Source: an uncultured Lachnospiraceae bacterium
GTDB taxonomy: Bacteria > Bacillota > Clostridia > Lachnospirales > Lachnospiraceae
Direction: 5' to 3'
DNA: 64,000 bases
NCBI GenBank assembly: GCA_900553355.1
Contig: USDK01000005.1
Location: forward strand, 9,653-73,652
The notes beneath the pieces are model-generated. The model ran no database searches. It was not told the DNA's origin and saw nothing but the letters and a program-made list of their open reading frames with translations. Shown in pieces: positions 17,222 through 24,004 of the stretch (position 1 is the first letter of the stretch; the number at the start of each line of letters is the position of its first letter). The translations under genes and the position numbers were made by a program.

Positions 17222-17443
17222 TTAAGAATGTTTCTGTAAATGGAGCAGAAGAAAATGCCGAAGCTCCTCCGTTGTCATCTCCCGGACTTCCGGTACAACA
17301 CGTTCCAGTTCCGCTCCTTCCAGGATCAGACGCCTTGTCCGGGCGCTCCGCTCTTTTTTCCGGTCTCTGGCCTGGGCAGCCTCCATCCGGTGTTTTGCCT
17401 GCAGTAACTGCTTTTTTGTTTCTTCTGTTGATAATTTTTCCAT
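17222..17443 (-). CDS. Small DUF3847-like protein
   Basis: 73-residue highly charged helical protein (TEETKKQLLQAKHRM, then RKKERSARTRRLILEGAELE). Size, composition and the R-x-R-R-L-I-x-x-G-A pattern fit DUF3847 proteins, which are found beside relaxase genes on clostridial mobile elements, possibly as relaxosome accessory factors. AAAGGA lies upstream of its ATG. It is the first gene after oriT on the far side from the relaxase. Confidence 0.65.
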   Translation of the reverse strand: MEKLSTEETKKQLLQAKHRMEAAQARDRKKERSARTRRLILEGAELERVVPEVREMTTEELRHFLLLHLQKHS

Positions 17444-17558
17444 AAAAGTTCCTTTCCGGTATCTGTCCGGTACCGGCTGTGCCGTGTTCCGGTACTGATA
17501 CCTGTGTGCGTGTGAGGTCTTGATCTGACCGGTATGGTTTTCCTGTTCTTCTGGTATG

Positions 17559-18371
17559 CTATTTCCTGTCCACGGTGTCAGATTGGAACAGTTTCCGTAC
17601 TGCTTTCAGGTTAGAAGCGGCATTCATCTCCCGTATATTCTGACGGCTGATCTTCACGGGAATACAGCGCTCCAGTATGCGGTCATAAATTCTGGCGTGT
17701 GCCAGATCCTGCGGTTTTTTCAGCTCTTCCAGAGTCAGATTTGTTGTGATGATTATGGGTTTCCTGCTCCGGTAACGGCTGTCGATGACACTGAATACCT
17801 GCTCCAGGGCAAACTCAGAACTGCGTTCTACGCCAAGGTCATCGATGATCAGCAGGCTGTATTGATTGAAGCTTTCAATGAACCGGTTCCGGTCATCGGA
17901 GTACATCCCGGTCAAGGTGTTCAGGATGCGGGCAAAATTGGTCATCAGAACCGGCACGCCCTGTTCCAACAGTGCGTTAGCGATACATCCGGCAAAAAAG
18001 GATTTCCCTGTTCCTACATCTCCCCAGAGCAGAAGCCCCAGAGACTTTTCTTTCATCTCCTTCCAGTGGGCGACATACTCATGTGCTTTCCGGATTTCCG
18101 GATTATAGCCTTTGTCATTGGAAAAGTTATAATCCTGCAGCGCTTTGTCCTGCAGGCCGCTGGCTTTGAGCCGTGAGATATGCTCCAGGAATTCCCGCTG
18201 TTTCCGTTCTTTCTCCTGCTGTTCGTATGCGTCCTGCTGACAGCGGCACCGTATGGCCGGACGGAATTCTTTCCCGCCAAGCTGGACTCTGCACTGCCGC
18301 GGCGTATGGCATTTGGAACAGTAAATGAGCCCGTCCGCTTCGTTTAAATATTCGTCCTCTTTTAAGGTCAT
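17559..18371 (-). CDS. DnaC-like helicase loader / replication ATPase
   Basis: 270 residues. An N-terminal Cys cluster (CSKCHTPRQC, CRCQQ) could bind zinc. The AAA+ ATPase follows with Walker A WGDVGTGKSF, Walker B LLIIDDLGVE and sensor ITTNLTLEE. This is the DnaC/IstB family, here paired with a replication initiator, so a helicase-loading role in element replication is most likely. I start at ATG 18371, which has AAGGAGGAGG upstream and overlaps the repA-like stop as ATGA; an upstream ATG at 18392 contains the binding site. Confidence 0.88.
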   Translation of the reverse strand: MTLKEDEYLNEADGLIYCSKCHTPRQCRVQLGGKEFRPAIRCRCQQDAYEQQEKERKQREFLEHISRLKASGLQDKALQDYNFSNDKGYNPEIRKAHEYVAHWKEMKEKSLGLLLWGDVGTGKSFFAGCIANALLEQGVPVLMTNFARILNTLTGMYSDDRNRFIESFNQYSLLIIDDLGVERSSEFALEQVFSVIDSRYRSRKPIIITTNLTLEELKKPQDLAHARIYDRILERCIPVKISRQNIREMNAASNLKAVRKLFQSDTVDRK

Positions 18372-18916
18372 AGGCTTTCCTCCTCCTTGCATTCATATTT
18401 CCGGTCGGAACCGGGGCCGTAAGGAATGCGGTTTCCCCGATCCCATCGGTTTCTCTCTTGATATTTGTTCTTCTTATTTTTACTACCGGACAGATTCCTG
18501 TCTTTCTGACAGACAAGATCCTGTCTCTCTGACAGACAGTTTTCTGTCTCCCTGATGGACAGTTTTCTGTCTGTGGACGGCAGGGCATCCGGATACTTTA
18601 CATAGATGCGGTTAGGACGTCCGATCCCCTGACGCTTTCGATAAATGAGCTGTTTTTCTTCCAGTGCTTTCAGCGCCGTTTTGATGGTCATTTCGCTCTT
18701 ATGCATGGCGTCTGCCAGAGAGGGTATGGTGAAGAAGAGGTATACATGGCCATTTTCATCCGTCCATCTGTCATTCTTCTGTGACAGCCTTGCCCGGTCG
18801 AGCAGGATCATGTAAAGGATCTTTGCTGTCTCATTCAGATCATCTATTTCCAGTAAAAATTTTGGGAATACCAGATAGTTCAGGATCTGGCTGCCCGGCG
18901 TGAGAAACTGTGTCAT
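18368..18916 (-). CDS. repA: Replication initiator, RepA N-terminal type
   Basis: 182 residues. The N-terminal 115 residues carry the winged-helix replication initiator domain (FPKFLLEIDDLNETAKILY, then FTIPSLADAMHKSEMTI). The C-terminal part is a low-complexity stretch encoded by tandem DNA repeats (see 18489). In RepA_N plasmids the origin lies inside the rep gene in just such a region. It is translationally coupled to the dnaC-like gene by an ATGA overlap. It is shorter than full-length RepA of large plasmids. Confidence 0.85.
   Translation of the reverse strand: MTQFLTPGSQILNYLVFPKFLLEIDDLNETAKILYMILLDRARLSQKNDRWTDENGHVYLFFTIPSLADAMHKSEMTIKTALKALEEKQLIYRKRQGIGRPNRIYVKYPDALPSTDRKLSIRETENCLSERQDLVCQKDRNLSGSKNKKNKYQERNRWDRGNRIPYGPGSDRKYECKEEESL
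18489..18576. repeat. Iterons inside repA (probable replication origin)
   Basis: Four tandem copies starting at 18489, 18508, 18531 and 18554; the last three are spaced exactly 23 bases and the first is 4 bases shorter. The unit is of the form GACAGACAgttTTCTGTCTC, each unit carrying an inverted GACAG/CTGTC pair. Repeats of this kind in a rep gene are typical origin iterons. Confidence 0.8.
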
Positions 18917-18949
18917 GTGCTTCCTCCCCTCATATGACAGGTTCAGGGA

Positions 18950-19327
18950 CTACTCGCCCAGAAAATCCCAGTCCACATCGGCGTCAGGGTCAGTCGCCGG
19001 AGATTCTGCAGGGGGAACGGCTGCATTGGACTTTGACAGCCCGGCCATGCAGCCGGCCAGAAAGGCTGGAAGTGCTTTTTCCATAGACTTCTCCACCGCA
19101 GAGACGATCTGCTGTACAAACTGTTCTTCCCGCTCCCGAGTTTCCAGATAGGGATCTTCCCGGCTTTTGTAATAGCGGTCAAAGTAATCTACCAGAGCGG
19201 CGGCGATCACCTGACTGTAGGATTTGAATTCCTGCCTGTCCATAGTCTGGAGATACTGCCATGCCTGGGCAGGGATCTCCTTGTCCAGGTTAAACCGGAC
19301 ATTGGTGCTTCGGATTCTGTCTGTCAT
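18950..19327 (-). CDS. parR: ParR-like partition adaptor
   Basis: 125 residues. The N-terminus (STNVRFNLDKEIPAQAWQYL) fits a ribbon-helix-helix DNA-binding domain of the ParR/StbB type; the C-terminus is acidic and ends DVDWDFLGE, where ParR proteins contact ParM filaments. The ATG overlaps the parM stop (ATGA). The identification leans on its position as the second gene after an actin-like ParM. Confidence 0.7.
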   Translation of the reverse strand: MTDRIRSTNVRFNLDKEIPAQAWQYLQTMDRQEFKSYSQVIAAALVDYFDRYYKSREDPYLETREREEQFVQQIVSAVEKSMEKALPAFLAGCMAGLSKSNAAVPPAESPATDPDADVDWDFLGE

Positions 19328-20247
19328 GGGCGCTCCTTCCTGCGGAGAGCGGCAAGCGCAAGAGCTTCATATCCTTTTGCCGTGGCACAGATATCATCAA
19401 TGATCGTTACCCGGCTTTCCTCATACCGCCCGAAGTTTCGGATCAGACAGCCACCGCCGCCCACAATATACAGCCGCATGAGATCCGGATTGTATTCATA
19501 CCGGCGCAGGGTGGTAAAAATATCTGCCACATACTGCCTTGCCGCAGAGGTGATACAGTCCAGATAAGGTTTCCCGATATCAGCAGTACCGTGGCGGAAT
19601 ACCTGTTCAATCGTTGCTTCATTGATCCTGACACCGAAGGTATCCATGACTGCATTTCGTGCTGCGGTCATGCACTGGCTGACACCGAACTTTTCTGTCC
19701 AGCAACGGCTCTCCACGGCCTTTTTGTTGTTGATATACAAAATGTTCATAGTACCGTTCCCGATATTTGCCAGAAGATTTGTCCCTCTGAAATCTTTGAG
19801 ACGGCTGACAACGGCAGGGTATCCCTGGGGATACAGGCTGCATCCGGCCAAGCGGATGTGATACTCTTTTTTGTTGAACCGATAGGTTACTTCCGGATTA
19901 CGGAGCAGATAGCTTCGGAATTCTTCCCGCTGTCTGCGGATCCATGTGAGTGGAAGTCCGGCCGCAAGATGAACGTCTGCTTCCCGGATGCCGTACAGGT
20001 TCAGCTCCCTTGCCACAGCCATCAGCGTGAGCAGGTAATAGTCCTCATCCGCAGCTTTGTCCGGGATAAATTCCTTGTGGCAGTCCCCAATCCGATAGTA
20101 CATCCCGCCGTATTCCAGGATGTTGCCGGAGAAGATCGGTTCGGTCTCATAGGCTGTCACGCTGCTTTTTGTGACAGTACCGGCGGTCTTAATATTGCCG
20201 TAGCCGTGATCCACGCCGATGATCATGAGATTTTTAAATTCTTTCAT
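19324..20247 (-). CDS. parM: ParM/StbA-like actin-type partition ATPase
   Basis: About 307 residues of the actin-like plasmid segregation family. The phosphate-1 loop is IGVDHGYGNIKTA, the phosphate-2 region NIGNGTMNILYI and the adenosine motif YIVGGGGCLIRN. It should form filaments that separate plasmid copies together with ParR bound to a centromere. The start is probably ATG 20247, with GGGAGG 11 bases upstream; a GTG at 20259 is in frame. Partition genes make sense only if the element also exists as an autonomous low-copy plasmid. Confidence 0.87.
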   Translation of the reverse strand: MKEFKNLMIIGVDHGYGNIKTAGTVTKSSVTAYETEPIFSGNILEYGGMYYRIGDCHKEFIPDKAADEDYYLLTLMAVARELNLYGIREADVHLAAGLPLTWIRRQREEFRSYLLRNPEVTYRFNKKEYHIRLAGCSLYPQGYPAVVSRLKDFRGTNLLANIGNGTMNILYINNKKAVESRCWTEKFGVSQCMTAARNAVMDTFGVRINEATIEQVFRHGTADIGKPYLDCITSAARQYVADIFTTLRRYEYNPDLMRLYIVGGGGCLIRNFGRYEESRVTIIDDICATAKGYEALALAALRRKERP

Positions 20248-20321
20248 GCGTCTTTGCACCTCCCTGATTTGTCTTTTTGCTCATAAAATAAATCCTCCTT
20301 TCTGTAGATTTGTCTGGAAAG

Positions 20322-20349
20322 CAGCACCGGTTTTAAAGAAATGGTGCTG
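20322..20349. repeat. Inverted repeat upstream of parM
   Basis: CAGCACC (20322-20328) and GGTGCTG (20343-20349) flank a 14-base spacer just upstream of parMR. In type II partition systems the centromere/operator lies here, but only one palindrome is visible and no tandem ParR sites, so the role is open. Confidence 0.4.
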
Positions 20350-20419
20350 TATTCACTGCAAGTTCATTCTACTGAAAGAAGGCTATAAGAACATTGAGAG
20401 GGGATTGAGCGGAAATTGA

Positions 20420-20454
20420 GCAAAAGAAAAGCACCGGTTTTCAGAACCGATGCT
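20420..20454 (-). terminator. Terminator after the XRE gene
   Basis: On the minus strand AGCATCGGTT pairs with AACCGGTGCT around a 5-base loop, followed by TTTTCTTTT. It lies about 50 bases after the XRE gene stop and separates it from parM. Confidence 0.65.
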
Positions 20455-20505
20455 ATATGATTTTGCCGGGATAATCCGCAAATTAATTATGAGTATAATT
20501 GAAGA

Positions 20506-21084
20506 TCACTGTTTTAAATGGCCCTGATCCATGCCTGAGGTGCCAGCGAGAATAATAGAGATCCATTTCAAGAGAGGTCGGTGTGCCGTTGATCCGGTTA
20601 TGCTCCTGCTCAATGGCTTGTATTCATCCAGAAGGTCTTCAACCGGGATATGATAGAAGTCTGCCAGCCTGTCCACCACTTCTTTCGGGTAGTAATCTAC
20701 ATATCCTACTTCATAATCTATATAGTGCCCTCTGGAGATCCCGATCTGTTCTGCAACCTCTTTCTGCATCAGCCCCATGTGATGGCGGCACCAGCGCAGA
20801 CGGTCAGGAACGTTTTGTATTTCTTCATAACTGTGATACTGCTGATTAAACTGCTGGGCTTCCAGGAGCTTGCGGGGAGCGATCAGCCGGAATGTATGGA
20901 TGCACAGAGGAGCGTACTGTACAATGCCGTCTTCTGTTCTGCACATGAGATAATTTTCATCTGAAAACTTTGTAAATACCTTCCAATGTGACTGAAATCC
21001 TTGCTGGGGGATTTCTCCCGGGAGTAAAACCCCATTGGCGAGAGGATAGCATTCAGGATGTAGATGCGATTGTAAATGCGGCAA
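20506..21084 (-). CDS. XRE-family HTH regulator spanning the right element boundary
   Basis: Open frame of 192 codons. Residues about 92-155 hold a Cro/CI-type helix-turn-helix (VPDRLRWCRHHMGLMQKEV, then AEQIGISRGHYIDYE, ending VEDLLDEY). The first Met (21084) lies in the flanking macrodomain gene and has no ribosome binding site; Met47 (20946) is another candidate without a clear site. The tail after VEDLLDEY (KPLSRSITGSTAHRP...) is unlike the usual family C-terminus and may be out of frame. In the excised circle this frame would be continuous with the recombinase frame. Probably a regulator of excision or maintenance. Confidence 0.65.
   Translation of the reverse strand: MPHLQSHLHPECYPLANGVLLPGEIPQQGFQSHWKVFTKFSDENYLMCRTEDGIVQYAPLCIHTFRLIAPRKLLEAQQFNQQYHSYEEIQNVPDRLRWCRHHMGLMQKEVAEQIGISRGHYIDYEVGYVDYYPKEVVDRLADFYHIPVEDLLDEYKPLSRSITGSTAHRPLLKWISIILAGTSGMDQGHLKQ
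21026..21051 (-). repeat. Right terminal inverted repeat of the element
   Basis: Ends GAGGATAGCA at the right boundary; its reverse complement matches the left end at 22 of 26 bases. Confidence 0.75.
21051..21053. other. Right attachment site core (ATT)
   Basis: ATT directly follows the right inverted repeat and equals the ATT that precedes the left repeat. Joining through it restores the macrodomain frame. Confidence 0.7.
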
Positions 21085-21521
21085 ATACCAGCCTTCTGGG
21101 AGGAGGCGGAGTAGACGGAGCCATACACCGGGCGGCCGGCCCAGAACTTCTGGAAGAGTGCAGAACGCTCCATGGATGTAATACCGGAGAAGCCAGGATC
21201 ACCAAAGCCTATCGTCTGCCCTGCCGATATGTGATCCATACACCGGGGCCGGTATGGCGAGGAGGGACGCATGGAGAAAGGGAACTGTTAGCGTCCTGCT
21301 ATCGTTCGTGCCTGGAGCTCGCAGTGGAAAATGGAATACGGCGGATTGCATTTCCCTCCATTTCAACCGGCGTCTATCATTTCCCAGTGCAGGAGGCGGC
21401 AGAAATCGCAGTAGGAACGGCTGTAAAGTTTGCAGATGAACATCCGGGAACCTTGGAACTGGTTGAATGGGTGTTATTTGATGACAAAACCTGGGAAGTC
21501 TACAGTGAGAAACTGAGATAA
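21051..21521 (+). pseudogene. Macrodomain (ADP-ribose hydrolase-type) protein, C-terminal fragment
   Basis: The bulk of a macrodomain protein: DVDAIVNAANTSLLGGGG then VDGAIHRAAG, followed by TGEARITKAY and PSISTGVYHFP. These are the catalytic Asn/Asp/Gly-rich loops of YmdB/MacroD-type O-acetyl-ADP-ribose deacetylases. In the present arrangement its first strand (RGDIT) is 12.8 kb away at 8180, so the protein is cut. A GTG at 20988 inside the element opens the same frame but would replace RGDIT with unrelated residues. Excision would give a normal 174-residue protein. The next gene follows after 25 bases. Confidence 0.87.
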
Positions 21522-21546
21522 AACGGATAAGTGGAGGTGCAGCGCA

Positions 21547-21819
21547 ATGGCATTGGGAAAAACGGATGAACTGTATCATCTTCTGTTAAGCAAAGGATAT
21601 CAGGAGGATCTTTGCAGAGAGATTGCTTATAAATATATGAATACGGATTATACAGCTACCAGGATGCTGGGCTATCTCTACCGTATCAGCCAGCCAAGAG
21701 TCGAGGATCTGGTGGATGAAATGCTGGCTATCTTAAGCGACCGACAGCAGATCATTCAGAAAAAGGAAATGGAGCAGGCGCAGACAGTGATGAATGATAT
21801 ATACGAAAACGGGCTGTAA
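21547..21819 (+). CDS. Small conserved hypothetical protein
   Basis: 90-residue helical protein (LYHLLLSKGYQEDLCREIAY, then YTATRMLGYLYRISQP). I do not recognise a characterised family. It follows the interrupted macrodomain gene by 25 bases with GGAGGTGCAGCGCA upstream, so the two formed an operon before insertion. Expression now may depend on a promoter inside the element or none. Confidence 0.6.
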   Translation: MALGKTDELYHLLLSKGYQEDLCREIAYKYMNTDYTATRMLGYLYRISQPRVEDLVDEMLAILSDRQQIIQKKEMEQAQTVMNDIYENGL

Positions 21820-21833
21820 TACAATTCGACATG

Positions 21834-21876
21834 AAAAATCCACTGTATCGATTGATTTCGTACAGTGGATTTTTAC
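21834..21876. terminator. Bidirectional terminator
   Basis: AAAAATCCACTGTA (21834-21847) pairs with TACAGTGGATTTTT (21861-21874), giving a T run in both directions. It ends the upstream plus-strand gene and the proposed minus-strand small RNA. Confidence 0.85.
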
Positions 21877-21967
21877 TTAACTAAATCCATTGGTCTATGC
21901 CTCTTTCCTTTTAAAATAATGAGGTTAAAATTCTGTTTTTGGTGGTCCGTCCTCCTTTTCTTTTGAT
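21834..21967 (-). ncRNA. Candidate small RNA
   Basis: A minus-strand promoter (TTGACA at 21997-22002, 17-base spacer, TATTAT at 21974-21979) fires into a region with no gene longer than a few codons and ends about 135 bases later in a strong terminator. The transcript would contain purine-rich AAAGGAGGA and GGAAAGAGG stretches. The only translatable item seen is ATG-GAT-TTA-GTT-AAG-stop. No known RNA family is recognised. Confidence 0.4.
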
Positions 21968-21973
21968 GTAATT

Positions 21974-22002
21974 ATAATAACTCTCAAATTTAAAAATGTC
22001 AA
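21974..22002 (-). promoter_or_regulatory. Sigma-A type promoter
   Basis: Perfect -35 TTGACA, spacer 17, -10 TATTAT on the minus strand, with no long gene downstream before the terminator at 21834. The rest of 21877-22072 is AT-rich and shows nothing else. Confidence 0.55.
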
Positions 22003-22072
22003 TAGGAAATCTGATAAAAAATATATTTTATACAAATATACAGAATTTTCTGATAAATAATCAAAGCAGCCA

Positions 22073-23386
22073 TTAAGACTGCTCTGATTGTGAGATATGT
22101 AAAGGATAAACCTTTGTCATCTCGATGATAAAATTTTGAATGATATCTGTGCCGGCTTCTGTATTAAGAGTGAGATCATAATTCTGCGCTCTACCCCAGA
22201 TCCTCCGGGTATAATAGCGATAGTTATCAGAACGCCGCCGGTCCGTCTGGCGGACTTTCTGGAGCGCTTCTTCTTTTGAAAGGTGCTCTGTTTTCATAAT
22301 ACGCTGTACACGGAAGGGCTCCGGAGCATGGAGAAAGACTTTCAGCGTGTTGGGACGGCTGCGGAGAATATAGTCGGCACAGCGTCCAACAATGACACAG
22401 TTTCCTTTTGCAGCCAGTTCCCGGATGACTTTTCCTTCTGATTCAAAGATCTCATCTCTTGGAGATTCCTGGGATTCTGAATAGATATACATCTGATTCA
22501 TAAGATCATAGAGAAGGCTGTTGGTCATATTTTCTTCCCGGTCCTTGATAAACTGAGGGTCATATCCGGTAGAGCCGGCAGCCATCTGTATGATTTCGTT
22601 GTCATAGAATGCGAAACCAAGCCTCGTGGCAAGGGATTTCCCGATATCGTGCCCACCGCTTCCGTACTGGCGGCCGATGACAATCACAGGAGGGTAGTCT
22701 GTTTCCATGTCAGAAGAGGTATCGGCTGAGACGTCAGAAGAATCTTCTGCCGGGCCAAACAGGAGCTGGCTGAGGAAAGAAAGTTTCCGGCCAAACAGCC
22801 TGGCAATGAAACCGACCAGGAGGGCGGCAATAACGGTTCCCTCCCTGACGCCGTCCAGGCGGTGAGAAAAGAACAGAGAAAGTAAAGCGGCAATCACAGT
22901 CAGAGATACGTCAAAGGAGACTTTCGTGATACCAAAGTCTGTATTCCATGTAGAAGACACTGCGCGGACGAAGGATTCGCCAGGCAGCATGGCTACATCT
23001 GCCAGTACCTCTGTATACACACCGAAGCCAAGGATCAGACAGCCTGCCAGCAGATAGAACAGGCAGGATAAATAGGTGTCAGGCTGGACAAAAAAGAGCA
23101 TTTTCATCGTCAGGTCGATAAAATATCCGAAGAGTATTGAAATAGGGATCTGCAGCAGATGCTCTGCTTTGAAGTTTTTTCTCAGGATCAGCAGCTGGAT
23201 CAGGATCAGAAGCAGACTGAAGATAATTGTAAACTGACCAAGAGTAAAGGGAAAATTCAGGCTGAGCACGTATGGAATTGAAGAAATAGGAGATGTGCCC
23301 AGGTTGGCTTTTGTAATCAGGCTGACGCCAAAAGAATTAATAAATAGTCCGATTAGAAATACAACGTATCGTTTTAGTTTTGTCAT
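22073..23386 (-). CDS. YczE-like membrane domain fused to cytidylate-kinase-like domain
   Basis: 437 residues. Residues 1-215 form about five membrane segments of the YczE/YitT-type (GVSLITKANLGTSPISSIPY). After a Ser/Asp linker, residues 228-430 form a P-loop kinase of the cytidylate-kinase-like family: VIGRQYGSGGHDIGKSLA, then CVIVGRCADYILR and the lid RRRSDNYRYY. Both parts are in one frame. The kinase half faces the cytoplasm; substrate unknown. AAAGGA lies upstream of the ATG. It follows a MarR gene by 20 bases on the same strand, so it is probably under its control. Confidence 0.82.
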   Translation of the reverse strand: MTKLKRYVVFLIGLFINSFGVSLITKANLGTSPISSIPYVLSLNFPFTLGQFTIIFSLLLILIQLLILRKNFKAEHLLQIPISILFGYFIDLTMKMLFFVQPDTYLSCLFYLLAGCLILGFGVYTEVLADVAMLPGESFVRAVSSTWNTDFGITKVSFDVSLTVIAALLSLFFSHRLDGVREGTVIAALLVGFIARLFGRKLSFLSQLLFGPAEDSSDVSADTSSDMETDYPPVIVIGRQYGSGGHDIGKSLATRLGFAFYDNEIIQMAAGSTGYDPQFIKDREENMTNSLLYDLMNQMYIYSESQESPRDEIFESEGKVIRELAAKGNCVIVGRCADYILRSRPNTLKVFLHAPEPFRVQRIMKTEHLSKEEALQKVRQTDRRRSDNYRYYTRRIWGRAQNYDLTLNTEAGTDIIQNFIIEMTKVYPLHISQSEQS

Positions 23387-23406
23387 AATGATGTCAATCC
23401 TTTCCG

Positions 23407-23823
23407 TTATATATTGAGATTATCGTAGATTTGCAGAAGCGTTTTCATAAACGCCTTTTTTTCTGCATCAGATATGCCATGAAAAGCGTTGTTTTCCAGC
23501 TTATGAAAATTTTCCATTACAAAGAGGGCCTGCCGTTTCCCTTCGGCTGTCATAAAAACATGATAGGTTCTGCGGTTTCCCTTTTGCATACGGCGTTCTA
23601 CCAGGCCGTTTTCTTCCATCCGGTTTAAAAGCGTGGTCAATGTCCCGGGTTCGATATGGCATCCCCGGGCAATTTCCTTTTGTGCGGCTCCATTGTGTGT
23701 CAGAAGATAATCCAGGATTTTTGGCTGCCCGGCAGAGAGACCGCTTCCTTTTAACATTGTAAGAAGGCCCTTCTGTAGAAGAGAATGTTCTGCCATGATC
23801 AGATAGTGGAAGGATTCGTCCAT
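23407..23823 (-). CDS. MarR-family transcriptional regulator
   Basis: 138 residues with the winged helix of MarR repressors (KGSGLSAGQPKILDYLLTH, then GTLTTLLNRMEENGLVERRM and the wing KGNRRTYHVF). AAAGGGG precedes the ATG. Probably represses its own operon with the membrane-kinase fusion, binding the palindrome at 23874-23885 in the divergent control region. Confidence 0.88.
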   Translation of the reverse strand: MDESFHYLIMAEHSLLQKGLLTMLKGSGLSAGQPKILDYLLTHNGAAQKEIARGCHIEPGTLTTLLNRMEENGLVERRMQKGNRRTYHVFMTAEGKRQALFVMENFHKLENNAFHGISDAEKKAFMKTLLQIYDNLNI

Positions 23824-23873
23824 TGATATAAGTCCCCTTTCAGATGATTGCTGATAAGTTTGAAAACAAATAG

Positions 23874-23885
23874 TTTGAATTCAAA
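23874..23885. promoter_or_regulatory. Palindrome in the MarR control region
   Basis: TTTGAATTCAAA is a perfect 12-base palindrome about 50 bases upstream of marR; a second AGTTTGAA half-site lies at 23857-23864. Likely operator. Confidence 0.5.
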
Positions 23886-24004
23886 TTAAATGCGCACGAA
23901 CAATATTATATGATTTTAGAAAGAAATGTCAAGTTAAAATGTATAGTAGACATTCCATGGATGACTGCCTATAATTTAGAGTATGAAAGGTGGGGAAATA
24001 TCAT

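Larger units (their letters stand above)
8237..21050. mobile_element. Integrated plasmid-like mobilizable element with beta-glucoside operon
   Basis: 12.8-kb element inserted in a macrodomain gene. Left to right it holds a large serine recombinase (at the left end, pointing outward), an AraC remnant, licT-bglF-bglA, a MobL relaxase, an oriT-like site, a DUF3847 gene, dnaC-like and repA-like replication genes, parR, parM and an XRE regulator. Its ends are imperfect inverted repeats (22 of 26 bases). There are no type IV secretion genes, so it would need a helper for transfer. The presence of replication initiator, iterons and ParMR partition suggests that it can also live as a circular plasmid. 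The boundaries are supported by restoration of the interrupted gene. Confidence 0.88.

Noticed and set aside
18489..18576. CRISPR array
   Set aside because: The repeats are 23-bp tandem units without spacers inside a coding region; they are iterons. No CRISPR repeats or cas genes are present in the window.
20988..21050. Possible new N-terminus for the macrodomain protein from GTG 20988 inside the element
   Set aside because: The frame is open but there is no good ribosome binding site and the residues do not replace the RGDIT strand; it is more likely a chance extension.
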